Below, piece by piece: positions 45,043 to 53,605 of a stretch of DNA of 64,000 nucleotides (within the stretch, counting starts at the first letter, position 1; each line of letters opens with the position of its first letter). The notes under the pieces are model-generated. The model was not told where the DNA came from and did not search any database. It worked only from the letters and a program-made list of their open reading frames with translations. Source of the stretch: an uncultured Granulosicoccaceae bacterium (GTDB lineage: Bacteria > Pseudomonadota > Gammaproteobacteria > Granulosicoccales > Granulosicoccaceae); the NCBI GenBank assembly GCA_938007995.1, contig CALLLW010000006.1:1-64000 (forward strand), written 5' to 3'. Position numbers and translations under genes: made by a program.

Positions 45043-46917
45043 TTATACCGCGAGTGGAAACTCTTTTCTTTGATTGATCTCAGTGTTGATCGAATGATCA
45101 CTTGCCGCATAATCAGTCGCCAAGGGGTCAGTCGATTCCTGTTCGATTTCCTGCGTAGCAAAGCATTGATAGCAGTCGCTTAGAGCGACGCTTTCGATCA
45201 GTTTTACCACTCGGAAACTCTGCCCGTCTCGATACGCAATGGTCTCACCAGCCATGTAATTATGTTTTGGCAAAATCAACATACGCGCTTTGCTGTCTAG
45301 CGGTTGATAATTTATCAGCAGTGCGTCGGTGGTTTTTTGAGAGTTGCGGTAGGGTTTGGACCAGCGAATGCACTCGACTGAGCGTGCGTGCCGGCTGAGC
45401 GCCTCTACCCCCAGGTGTAATTTGCCATCGTGAGTGGTGCGAAGCCATCGAACCACCGAGATATGCCAGCTTATGCTGGTGTGCATGGCGGTGTGTTGGC
45501 TGGCTTGTTCTGTCTGTGTGTAGCTATGAGCAATGAGCTCACCTATCTGCAGTCCGCTGGATCCTGCTCCCTGCCAGGTCATGCCGAAGCCACCTCGGCT
45601 CTGGTTATTCACCAGAAAAGAATCACTGCATGCCGGAGTGTTGGTTTGATCCAGCAGATGAGTGTTGCTGTCTGCCGGAGTAGACCTTGCTGTTACATTT
45701 TCATTGGCGATTAACTGATGAAGATCGGTAAATTGAGAGGCCGTGTGTTCCTGTGGAGGGCACTGGCGGAGGCGTTGATGTATATCAGCTAAACCAATCT
45801 CAGCACTTACCTTTGCTGATGATGGTGTTCTTTGATGCTTGCGTGGTGGTCGATGCATGACAGCCGGCATGGCACTGTTCAATGCGGTTACACTGTCTTC
45901 GGAGTGTAGTCCTGCTGCAATTGAATCAATGCTGAAGTAACGCAATCTGTCACCCGGCTGATGTATTCTGAAGTGATCCACCGACGGCGCACTACTCGTA
46001 CCGACACTGTAGATTACCGGTTTGGTTGAACTCGATACACTGCCTGCTGCTTTACTCTGTGCTGCTTTACTCTCCGCTGCGTTACTGGCTGCAGCGCGGC
46101 TGGAGTGAAAACTGATGTCACCTGCCAGTCTGCCAAGTTTAACCAACAGCGATTGAAGGTTTTCTGCAGAAAGATTTTTCTGATCAAAGATAGAGAGCGC
46201 GCAAAGTGCCGCATATTGCTGATGAATGCTTATACTGTGATCTGTGCTGTTTTCATCCTGAGTGACAATATCAAAGGTATTATCGCTGATAGCGATATCT
46301 GCCAGTGTATTGAGATCACGCCACAGATCATCCGGCCAATCGCGGTTGACCTGTGAATAGCGCAGTGCCCGGTGAGTCAGGTAGGTCAATGCCATTTTAA
46401 TTGACTGGCACCGTTGCAAGCGTGCGGTTTGTCGACTGCTGCGACTGAATCGCTTCTTCTTTTCGGTGTGATTTCTGAGGCTGTCGGCAATGGCGATTTT
46501 GTAACCGCTGGCCATCTCGTGGCACAGCATGGTAGCCAGCTGAAAGGCGTTTTCTGTTTCATCGAACAATGGCAGATCAAGCGGCTGATAACGCAGATCG
46601 AGGCTTTGCATGGCACGAATAAACGGTTTGCGATACTCGTGCATGATCTGTATGCGTGTCTCTGCATCACAAAGGGTACGATTGCTTTGCAGCAGCGCAC
46701 GCTGAAGTATAGAAACTGACGTCTGATGACCTTTGCGGGTACCAGCACTGTTAGCAGCCTCCTGAGCAACAATCCAGTCTTTCACTGCTGATGGATGGGT
46801 TGTCGGCGCAGAATCGACGCTTTCCTGTTGCGCAGGAATGCACAGTCTGTCGGCAAGTTCCGCGACAGGTCCGGGCCTTGATAGTAATCTGCTGAATGCT
46901 GCTTGAACTTTGCCCAT
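45043..46917 (-). CDS. Large conserved-type protein of unknown function
   Basis: About 624 residues from the ATG at 46915-46917 (MGKVQAAFSRLLSRPG); a GTG 15 codons upstream also opens the frame. There is no signal peptide or membrane helix. The N-terminal 250 residues are helical (YRKPFIRAMQSLDLRYQPLD, LATMLCHEMASGYKIAI). Residues about 280-420 are low-complexity with a 15-bp DNA repeat. The C-terminal 180 residues have a beta-rich pattern: SRGGFGMTW, then QIGELIAHS, ISWHISVVRWLRTTHDGKLHLGVE (in part), then a second small beta domain. The WxISVVRWLR and LHLGVE elements recall PilZ-like regulatory proteins, but the RxxxR c-di-GMP motif is not visible. Convergent with xerC and divergent from hslV. 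Confidence 0.8.
   Translation of the reverse strand: MGKVQAAFSRLLSRPGPVAELADRLCIPAQQESVDSAPTTHPSAVKDWIVAQEAANSAGTRKGHQTSVSILQRALLQSNRTLCDAETRIQIMHEYRKPFIRAMQSLDLRYQPLDLPLFDETENAFQLATMLCHEMASGYKIAIADSLRNHTEKKKRFSRSSRQTARLQRCQSIKMALTYLTHRALRYSQVNRDWPDDLWRDLNTLADIAISDNTFDIVTQDENSTDHSISIHQQYAALCALSIFDQKNLSAENLQSLLVKLGRLAGDISFHSSRAAASNAAESKAAQSKAAGSVSSSTKPVIYSVGTSSAPSVDHFRIHQPGDRLRYFSIDSIAAGLHSEDSVTALNSAMPAVMHRPPRKHQRTPSSAKVSAEIGLADIHQRLRQCPPQEHTASQFTDLHQLIANENVTARSTPADSNTHLLDQTNTPACSDSFLVNNQSRGGFGMTWQGAGSSGLQIGELIAHSYTQTEQASQHTAMHTSISWHISVVRWLRTTHDGKLHLGVEALSRHARSVECIRWSKPYRNSQKTTDALLINYQPLDSKARMLILPKHNYMAGETIAYRDGQSFRVVKLIESVALSDCYQCFATQEIEQESTDPLATDYAASDHSINTEINQRKEFPLAV
46046..46090. repeat. 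Three tandem 15-bp repeats inside the large unknown gene
   Basis: Units GCTGCTTTACTCTGT (46046), GCTGCTTTACTCTCC (46061) and GCTGCGTTACTGGCT (46076). They encode repeated Ser-Lys/Asn-Ala-Ala blocks in the linker and keep the frame. Confidence 0.8.
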
Positions 46918-47088
46918 GGTATTCCCACATAGCCTCTTGATGAAAACTGATTTCAGCGGCACTGCAGCTGTGGGGGCAGCAGTGCGATGATTGCCGATTT
47001 ACTTCGCTTATCCATTAACTTCAATGGCGCCGAACACGTACAATGAGTCTAGTGCAAACTGACGGTTTGACGAGTTCAGGAGAAAAAT

Positions 47089-47634
47089 TTGGAACAATTT
47101 CGTGGTACCACTATCGTGTCAGTCCGACGCGGTTCGGAAGTGGTGATTGGTGGTGACGGCCAGGTAACACTTGGCAATGCGATCATGAAAGGCAATGCGC
47201 GCAAAGTACGCAGGCTTTATAAAGACCGGGTGCTGGCAGGGTTCGCCGGTGGCACAGCAGACGCGTTCACCCTGTTTGAAAGATTTGAAGGCAAGCTTGA
47301 GGAATTTGGTGGCAATCTCACTCGTGCTGCAGTCGAGATGGCCAAGGACTGGCGAACCGACAGAATGTTGCGCCGTCTGGAAGCACTGCTGGCGGTGGCC
47401 GACAGTAAATGTTCACTGGTTATCTCGGGCAACGGTGATGTTATTGAGCCGGAGCACGGGTTGATTGCCATAGGCTCGGGTGGTGACTTTGCCAAATCAT
47501 CTGCCCGTGCGCTGCTGGACAACACTGAGCTGGGGGCCAGAGATATTGTTGAAAAAAGCCTTGGCATTGCTGCGGATATTTGTATTTACACCAACGGCAA
47601 CTTAACTATTGAAACGCTTGAAAGTGAAGTCTGA
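47089..47634 (+). CDS. hslV: ATP-dependent protease subunit HslV
   Basis: Proteolytic dodecamer of the HslUV protease. 181 residues from a TTG start with an AGGAG site about 8 bases upstream. The N-terminal nucleophile is Thr7, following a short MEQFRG propeptide (TTIVSVRR). The [10 protein letters not shown] and [10 protein letters not shown] blocks and the C-terminal [11 protein letters not shown] are typical. hslU follows 63 bp later. Expression is heat-induced in relatives, but I saw no clear sigma-32 promoter. Confidence 0.97.
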   Translation: MEQFRGTTIVSVRRGSEVVIGGDGQVTLGNAIMKGNARKVRRLYKDRVLAGFAGGTADAFTLFERFEGKLEEFGGNLTRAAVEMAKDWRTDRMLRRLEALLAVADSKCSLVISGNGDVIEPEHGLIAIGSGGDFAKSSARALLDNTELGARDIVEKSLGIAADICIYTNGNLTIETLESEV

Positions 47635-47697
47635 AGCCGTACCCATGCAGCGAACTTTTAATCTACCAGCCAGTAAGTACCGACAGGCACCTAATTC

Positions 47698-49023
47698 ATG
47701 TCAACTATGACCCCAAGAGAAATTGTTCAGGAACTCGATAAACATATCGTCGGCCAGAGCGATGCCAAACGTGCTGTTGCAATTGCACTGCGTAACCGAT
47801 GGCGGCGACAACAAGTGCCAGAGCAATTACGCAACGAAATCACACCGAAAAACATCTTAATGATCGGCCCGACCGGTGTCGGCAAGACAGAGATTTCCAG
47901 ACGTCTGGCAAAGCTTGCCAGCGCACCTTTCATCAAAGTTGAGGCGACCAAATTTACCGAAGTCGGGTATGTTGGTCGTGATGTTGAATCGATTGTTCGC
48001 GACCTCGTGGATGCGGCGATAAAACAAACCCGCGAGAGAGAGAAAGACAAGGTCAGACATCGAGCCGAAGATGCAGCCGAAGAGAAAATACTCGACATCC
48101 TGCTGCCTCCGGCAAGAGGTGACAGCAGCGAGAATAAAGAATCAGATACCCGACAGAAATTTCGCAAGAAACTGCGTGAGGGTGATCTGAATGACACAGA
48201 GATAGAAGTTGACCTGAACGCGCCGTCAGTTGGTGTAGAGATCATGACTCCACCGGGCATGGAAGACATGACCCAGCAGCTACAGGGCATGTTTGAAAAC
48301 CTTGGTAGTGATAAAAAACAAACGCGAAAACTAAAAATAGCCGAAGCCAGGCAATTGTTGATTGATGAAGAGGCCGCCAGCCTGATCAACGAAGATGAGC
48401 TAAAGCAACTGGCGGTGGAAAATGTTGAACAGAATGGAATCGTATTTATCGATGAGATAGATAAAGTTTCCAGACGTTCTGACGCAGGCAGCACGGGCGG
48501 CGATGTCTCACGCGAGGGTGTGCAGCGGGATTTACTGCCATTGATTGAAGGGTGTACCGTCAGTTCCAAGTACGGCATGGTTAAGACCGATCACATTTTG
48601 TTCATTGCCTCAGGTGCATTTCATCTGACCAAACCCTCTGATCTGATTCCGGAGCTTCAGGGCAGACTGCCCATTCGAGTTGAGTTGCAAGCACTGACTG
48701 TCGAAGACTTTGAGCGCATATTGACCGAGCCTAATGCCTCCCTGACTGAGCAATACAAAGCACTGCTTGCCACAGAAAAAGTCAAACTTACGTTCACCGG
48801 TGATGGCATAAAGCGAATCGCCGAAGTCGCCTGGCGGGTCAATGAATCTACCGAGAATATCGGTGCCAGACGACTGCACACGGTGCTTGAAAGGCTGCTT
48901 GATGACGCCTCTTTTGATGCTTCGGACAAAGCAGGCTCGGAAGTGGTAGTCGATACCGAATACGTCGACAAATACCTGGCAGAGCTGGCGCAGGATGAAG
49001 ACCTCAGTCGCTATATCCTGTAG
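47698..49023 (+). CDS. hslU: HslU ATPase subunit of the HslUV protease
   Basis: AAA+ unfoldase that feeds substrates to HslV. 441 residues, close to the usual 443. P-loop GPTGVGKT at 57-64; the inserted I domain (about 110-240) is highly charged; Walker B is [10 protein letters not shown]. The C-terminus ends DEDLSRYIL, the tail that docks into HslV. Co-directional with hslV and followed closely by the DUF971 gene. Confidence 0.97.
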   Translation: MSTMTPREIVQELDKHIVGQSDAKRAVAIALRNRWRRQQVPEQLRNEITPKNILMIGPTGVGKTEISRRLAKLASAPFIKVEATKFTEVGYVGRDVESIVRDLVDAAIKQTREREKDKVRHRAEDAAEEKILDILLPPARGDSSENKESDTRQKFRKKLREGDLNDTEIEVDLNAPSVGVEIMTPPGMEDMTQQLQGMFENLGSDKKQTRKLKIAEARQLLIDEEAASLINEDELKQLAVENVEQNGIVFIDEIDKVSRRSDAGSTGGDVSREGVQRDLLPLIEGCTVSSKYGMVKTDHILFIASGAFHLTKPSDLIPELQGRLPIRVELQALTVEDFERILTEPNASLTEQYKALLATEKVKLTFTGDGIKRIAEVAWRVNESTENIGARRLHTVLERLLDDASFDASDKAGSEVVVDTEYVDKYLAELAQDEDLSRYIL

Positions 49024-49033
49024 GCTTTAGCCA

Positions 49034-49453
49034 ATGAGGAACTCAACACCACCTGAAGCGCCGCCAAAGTCCACACCTACGTCGACACCTAGGCCCACTG
49101 AGATCAAGCTGCATCAACGCAGCAGAGTGCTGGAGGTACATTTTGATGACGGCTTTGAATGTAATCTAACCTGTGAGTACTTACGCGTCTATTCACCCTC
49201 TGCCGAGGTGCGTGGTCACGGGCCGGGTCAGGAAGTGCTGCAGCTGGATAAAGAAACTGTCGGTATTGATCAGCTGACTCCGTCGGGTAACTACGCCATC
49301 AAAATCGCTTTTGATGATGGTCATGATTCCGGCATCTACACCTGGGTTTACCTGCATGAGTTAGGTGTAAACTACGAGGCCTACTGGCAGGATTATCTGG
49401 ATCGCCTCGAGGCTGCCGGACACGTGCGCAAGGCGTCAAAATCTCGCGACTGA
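49034..49453 (+). CDS. DUF971 (GBBH-like N-terminal domain) protein
   Basis: 139 residues. After a Pro/Thr-rich leader, the domain runs TEIKLHQRSRVLEVHFDDG, LTCEYLRVYSPSAEVRGHGPG, and YAIKIAFDDGHDSGIYTWVY, the pattern of the gamma-butyrobetaine hydroxylase N-terminal-like domain (DUF971), which may bind a metal or Fe-S centre. Commonly found after hslU in gammaproteobacteria, as here (10 bp). The role is unknown. Confidence 0.92.
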   Translation: MRNSTPPEAPPKSTPTSTPRPTEIKLHQRSRVLEVHFDDGFECNLTCEYLRVYSPSAEVRGHGPGQEVLQLDKETVGIDQLTPSGNYAIKIAFDDGHDSGIYTWVYLHELGVNYEAYWQDYLDRLEAAGHVRKASKSRD

Positions 49454-49529
49454 TTGCAGGTTACGCGTCAGCTGAATCTGCTATCGCAGCTTTACAAGTG
49501 TGTCTCCGCTACAACGTTGAGTTAAATCT

Positions 49530-50273
49530 GTGGAAGAAAAAACCCATTTTGGCTATCAGACAGTTGAGACTGGTCAAAAGAAACAACTGGTCGGAGAAGT
49601 CTTTGATTCGGTAGCTGAACGCTATGATGTGATGAATGACCTGATGTCGTTTGGTGTTCATCGCTTATGGAAGCGTTTTACTATCAATCAGACCGGAGTC
49701 AGAGCGGGTCAGACAGTACTTGATTTGGCCGGTGGTACCGGTGATCTAGCCGCTAAGCTTCACCAAAGAGTGGGTACACAGGGCACGGTGGTGTTATCAG
49801 ACATCAACAACTCCATGTTGAGTATTGGCCGTGATCGAATGATTAACCAGGGCATAGCCGGCAATCTGCATTACGCGCAGGCAGATGCCGAGCAACTGCC
49901 TTTTGCAGATAGTTCTTTTCATTGTGTCACCATGGCTTTTGGCTTACGCAATGTAACCAACAAACAGCGCGCACTTGAATCAATTTTCAGAACCCTGAAA
50001 CCAGGTGGCAGATTACTGGTACTGGAGTTTTCAAAACCGGTACTGCCTGTATTGAGCAAAGCGTACGATGCCTACTCATTTAGCGCACTGCCGGCCATGG
50101 GTAAGATAGTAGCCAATGATGCTGAGAGTTACCGGTATCTGGCAGAGTCGATTCGCAAACATCCCGACCAGGAAACACTGCTTGGCATGATGCAACAGGC
50201 AGGCTTTGAGCGTTGCAAGTATCACAATATGACCGGGGGCATTGTCGCATTGCATAAAGGGTTTAAGCTGTAG
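49530..50273 (+). CDS. ubiE: Ubiquinone/menaquinone C-methyltransferase UbiE
   Basis: SAM-dependent C-methylation of the quinone ring. 247 residues from a GTG start ([13 protein letters not shown]). SAM-binding [15 protein letters not shown] and the family blocks [17 protein letters not shown] and [13 protein letters not shown] are intact. Its TAG stop overlaps the GTG start of ubiJ by one base (TAGTG), so translation is coupled. First of ubiE-ubiJ-ubiB. Confidence 0.97.
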   Translation: MEEKTHFGYQTVETGQKKQLVGEVFDSVAERYDVMNDLMSFGVHRLWKRFTINQTGVRAGQTVLDLAGGTGDLAAKLHQRVGTQGTVVLSDINNSMLSIGRDRMINQGIAGNLHYAQADAEQLPFADSSFHCVTMAFGLRNVTNKQRALESIFRTLKPGGRLLVLEFSKPVLPVLSKAYDAYSFSALPAMGKIVANDAESYRYLAESIRKHPDQETLLGMMQQAGFERCKYHNMTGGIVALHKGFKL

Positions 50274-50881
50274 TGAAGTTACCTGCACCTCTGGCAATAG
50301 CGCTGCAAACCGCTTTTAACCGCTATGCAGAGCTTGATCCCGATTCTAAATCACGTTTGCAGCGATTACAGGGCAAAGTCATTTGCTTCCAGATTGAGGG
50401 GCTTGAGCTTCCTGTCTGGTTTATTTTCAATGAGCAGAACGTAGAAATTGTTGAAGATTTTGGTGATGCCGCAGATGCCGTTATCAGCGGCGGGCCTTTC
50501 TCGATGCTGGCACTGGCGGGCGGCACGCGTTCTATCTTTGATGGTGGCGTGACCATCACTGGTGAAACAGAAACCGCACAGCAGTTCTCAAGAGTTTTAA
50601 CCGGGATTGATGTCGATTGGGAAGAACACTTGTCACGTTTGTCGGGTGATGCGGTCGCACATCAGGTGGGTCGTGTTTCTCGCGGACTGCGTGGCTGGTT
50701 GAATGAACGGACTGAAGCACTGCAGCAAAACACCGGTGACTACCTGCGTGATGAAACCAACAATGTCCCGAACAGCTGGGAACTTGAAGAATTTACCGAA
50801 CAGGTCGACGAGCTTCGCGACCGGGTGGAACTGCTTGAATTGCGAATCACAAAGCAACAATCCGATGGAAGCACCGGATAG
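50273..50881 (+). CDS. ubiJ: Ubiquinone biosynthesis accessory protein UbiJ (SCP2 domain)
   Basis: Lipid-binding protein of the ubiquinone synthesis complex; its SCP2 domain is thought to hold the isoprenoid tail of intermediates. 202 residues from a GTG start. The N-terminal SCP2-like domain (VICFQIEGLELPVWFIF, SGGPFSMLALAGG) is followed by a C-terminal coiled coil (about 165-198). Overlaps both ubiE and ubiB by 1 bp. Confidence 0.93.
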   Translation: MKLPAPLAIALQTAFNRYAELDPDSKSRLQRLQGKVICFQIEGLELPVWFIFNEQNVEIVEDFGDAADAVISGGPFSMLALAGGTRSIFDGGVTITGETETAQQFSRVLTGIDVDWEEHLSRLSGDAVAHQVGRVSRGLRGWLNERTEALQQNTGDYLRDETNNVPNSWELEEFTEQVDELRDRVELLELRITKQQSDGSTG

Positions 50882-52578
50882 TGTTCGCACGATTATCAAG
50901 GCTGTATAAAATCCAGAAGGTGTTACTGACTTACGGTATTGACGAGCTTCTGATTGAACTTAAACCTTCAATGACTTTACGACTGGTGACTTCGCTGTCA
51001 CCTGATCGCTGGCGACATAACCATACCCGTTCGCTGCCGAGAGCAGAAAGACTGCGTCGATCGCTCGAAGAACTGGGACCGGTATTTATAAAATTCGGCC
51101 AGATGCTATCAACACGGCGTGATCTGTTGCCTGATGATGTCGCTGCGGAACTGGCACTGTTGCAGGACAAAGTACCGCCGTTTCCTTCAGAGCTTGCAGT
51201 GCAGTGTATTGAGGAGTCACTGGAAGGATCAGTCGATCAGCTATTTGCAGAATTTGATCGGCAGGCGCTGGCGTCTGCGTCTATTGCACAAGTGCATGCG
51301 GCTGTTATGCACAGCGGTGAGCAAGTGGTTGTCAAAGTGCTGCGACCGGGTATTAAAACAACCATAGATCGTGATCTGTCACTGATGTTTCTTCTGGCCG
51401 AGCTGGCAGCGTCTTTCTGGTCTGAAAGTAAGCGTTTGAAACCCCGTGAAGTGGTCAGTGAGTACGAAAAAACCATCTATGACGAGCTTGATATGCAGCG
51501 TGAGGCCGCTAATGCCGCACAGTTAAAAAGAAACTTTGAAGATTCAAAAGATCTTTACATTCCGGAGATCCACTGGGACTACACGCGCGACAATGTGATT
51601 GTTATGGAGCGCATCAGTGGCATCCCGATATCTCATATAGATGAATTAAAAGCCGCCGGTATTGATCTCGCAAAACTTGCAGAGCGTGGCGTTGATATCT
51701 TTTTCACACAGGTTTTCAGGGATAATTTCTTTCACGCTGATATGCACCCGGGAAATATATTTGTATCCACAGTTAACCCGGCAGATCCTTCGTACATTGC
51801 AGTCGACTTCGGCATTGTGGGTATGCTGACAGACGAAGATCGACACTACCTGTCGCAAAATCTGTTGGCTTTTTTTGAACAGGATTACACCAAAGTAGCA
51901 AGGTTGCATGTCGATAGTGGCTGGGTGCCTGCTGATACCCGCATTGAAGAGTTTGAATCTTCTATACGAACGGTCTGTGAACCAATCTTTGAAAAGCCGC
52001 TTGAAGAAATTTCATTTGGCCAGGTTCTGTTGAGGTTGTTTCAGGTAGCGCGACGTTTTCAAATGGAAGTGCAGCCGCAGTTGGTGTTGTTGCAAAAGAC
52101 GATGTTGAATATCGAAGGTCTGGGCCGGCAGCTCTACCCGCAGCTTGATTTGTGGAAGACAGCCAAGCCTGTTTTGAAAGACTTTATGATTGAACAGAAC
52201 AGCCCGCTAAACGTGCTGCGAGAGATTCATCGCAATGCACCGGAGTGGGGCAGGCTGCTGCCGCAAATGCCGGGTCTGGTGCATCAGTTTCTCGCCGCCG
52301 GTGCTGGCTCATCAACTTTACCGGGTGCTGTTACCAGTGGTGCAGCCAGAAATAACACTCGCTCCGACTCTCTGGCAGACTTAACTTCTGCAGACTTCAA
52401 AACTGATGCCGTGATCTACGCTATCTGCGCTGCCGGCTTTTTCATTTGTGCCACGTTAGTCACTCTGCTTGGCAGTGCAGGGTTATTTAGACTGTTTGGT
52501 GTACCGCTGTGGGCCTGGCTTATCTACCTGGTGGCAATCTGGTGCCTGCGGCGAGCTTTCAAAGCTGCAGCTGATTAA
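50881..52578 (+). CDS. ubiB: UbiB family atypical kinase for ubiquinone synthesis
   Basis: Membrane-associated ATPase of the protein-kinase-like fold needed for ubiquinone synthesis. 565 residues from a GTG start overlapping the ubiJ stop. It shows the KxGQ motif (KFGQ, 71-74), the Ala-rich nucleotide loop ASASIAQVHAA, the lysine in VVKVLRP, the HADMHPGN catalytic region and the VDFGIVG metal motif. Two hydrophobic helices near the C-terminus (about 505-560) anchor it in the membrane, after a Ser/Ala-rich linker. Confidence 0.97.
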   Translation: MFARLSRLYKIQKVLLTYGIDELLIELKPSMTLRLVTSLSPDRWRHNHTRSLPRAERLRRSLEELGPVFIKFGQMLSTRRDLLPDDVAAELALLQDKVPPFPSELAVQCIEESLEGSVDQLFAEFDRQALASASIAQVHAAVMHSGEQVVVKVLRPGIKTTIDRDLSLMFLLAELAASFWSESKRLKPREVVSEYEKTIYDELDMQREAANAAQLKRNFEDSKDLYIPEIHWDYTRDNVIVMERISGIPISHIDELKAAGIDLAKLAERGVDIFFTQVFRDNFFHADMHPGNIFVSTVNPADPSYIAVDFGIVGMLTDEDRHYLSQNLLAFFEQDYTKVARLHVDSGWVPADTRIEEFESSIRTVCEPIFEKPLEEISFGQVLLRLFQVARRFQMEVQPQLVLLQKTMLNIEGLGRQLYPQLDLWKTAKPVLKDFMIEQNSPLNVLREIHRNAPEWGRLLPQMPGLVHQFLAAGAGSSTLPGAVTSGAARNNTRSDSLADLTSADFKTDAVIYAICAAGFFICATLVTLLGSAGLFRLFGVPLWAWLIYLVAIWCLRRAFKAAAD

Positions 52579-52605
52579 CTCAGACTGAAGAACCATCGGT
52601 TTATA

Positions 52606-52624
52606 GGTACCTTTATTGGGTACC
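52606..52624 (+). terminator. Hairpin between convergent ubiB and the next gene
   Basis: Two GGTACC hexamers (each self-complementary) pair around TTTATTG, followed by CGGGTGTTTTTC. It overlaps the 3' end of the opposite gene. A weak candidate terminator for ubiB. Confidence 0.3.
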
Positions 52625-53230
52625 CGGGTGTTTTTCGCTTGATTCATCACTGATCTTCTGCAACACCTGCGACAGATCAGACTGCTGTCTGAAATGAAGA
52701 TGCAATGGCTCTTCCCGAAACTCCATCTCCTGATCGAGTTCCAGCTTAAAGCGATAAAGCTGACAGTTCAGCTTGTATAGACCGGTTTCAAAGCGTGCCG
52801 GTTCTGCTGCATAGAGACTGGTTGTTTCAACCGGTGTCGTTTCAGGTTTTTCAGCTGCCGGCTCGTCGGTAGCTTTCGTTACTTCATTTGCCGTAACAGA
52901 TAGAGATGTTGGCGAGTCGCTATCTGCGGCGCTGTTTATGGCCTGATCTATGGCCTGTACTGCCACTGTACCCTGAGCAGTCGTATCATTATCAGCCGCA
53001 CTGCTTATATCATCGGCGCCGGTTTTAAGGGTACCGTTTGCAGAAGGTGCAATAACTATTGCTTTGAAACGTGCCAACAGTTTTGCAAGCTCACCAAGTT
53101 TCTGGTCAAAGTCTACTTTCAGACTGTTGTTGAGCTGGGCTGCGTCGCGGCACAAAGCATGCGACTTCTGCCTGTTGGTTAAATTTTCGCTATAGCTAAA
53201 AGCAGGCTGGTTTTTATTAGAGTGTGCCAT
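52613..53230 (-). CDS. Hypothetical protein with coiled-coil ends and Ala/Thr-rich linker
   Basis: 205 residues from the ATG at 53228-53230 (MAHSNKNQPAFSYSENL) with GGGAA upstream; a GTG 14 codons earlier also opens the frame. Helical N-terminal part (FDQKLGELAKLLARFKAI), a Thr/Ser/Ala/Asp-rich linker (about 70-150), and a C-terminal helix (LYKLNCQLYRFKLELDQEME). No signal peptide or catalytic motif. I do not recognise a family; the layout is loosely like small granule-associated or scaffold proteins, but that is only an impression. Confidence 0.65.
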   Translation of the reverse strand: MAHSNKNQPAFSYSENLTNRQKSHALCRDAAQLNNSLKVDFDQKLGELAKLLARFKAIVIAPSANGTLKTGADDISSAADNDTTAQGTVAVQAIDQAINSAADSDSPTSLSVTANEVTKATDEPAAEKPETTPVETTSLYAAEPARFETGLYKLNCQLYRFKLELDQEMEFREEPLHLHFRQQSDLSQVLQKISDESSEKHPGTQ

Positions 53231-53605
53231 TGAATTCCCGAAGCATTTCGCTGCGTGGTATGAACACCCCACGCTCTAAGAACGCTATCGGCAACATTTG
53301 GTGACAATTCACCGGCGAGCTTATTTTTCAATGTGATCTGCCTATCAAGTTTCAGCCAGACATATAGAAAACTCAAAGGTTTAAGCTGATGTTAAACGTG
53401 TCAATAAAGAGGCGGAATGGATTCCATTACTGTTGATTGAGTCACTGTTCGACCACCTTAGGGAGTCATCACTGCGTGTGAATTCAGCGCCTCTGGTGGC
53501 AACTGGTTGACGGTCGTGCGGGACGCGGATTGAGGCGGTTTGGGCTGTCATCTATGGCAATGCTTGCGCATAATAGGCGTACATAATTTTGAAAGCGTTG
53601 ACCTG
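53231..53605. other. Intergenic region before the iron permease gene
   Basis: 375 bp between divergently oriented genes; presumably holds both promoters. No Fur-box-like site, convincing hexamer pair, hairpin or repeat was recognised here. Confidence 0.4.
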
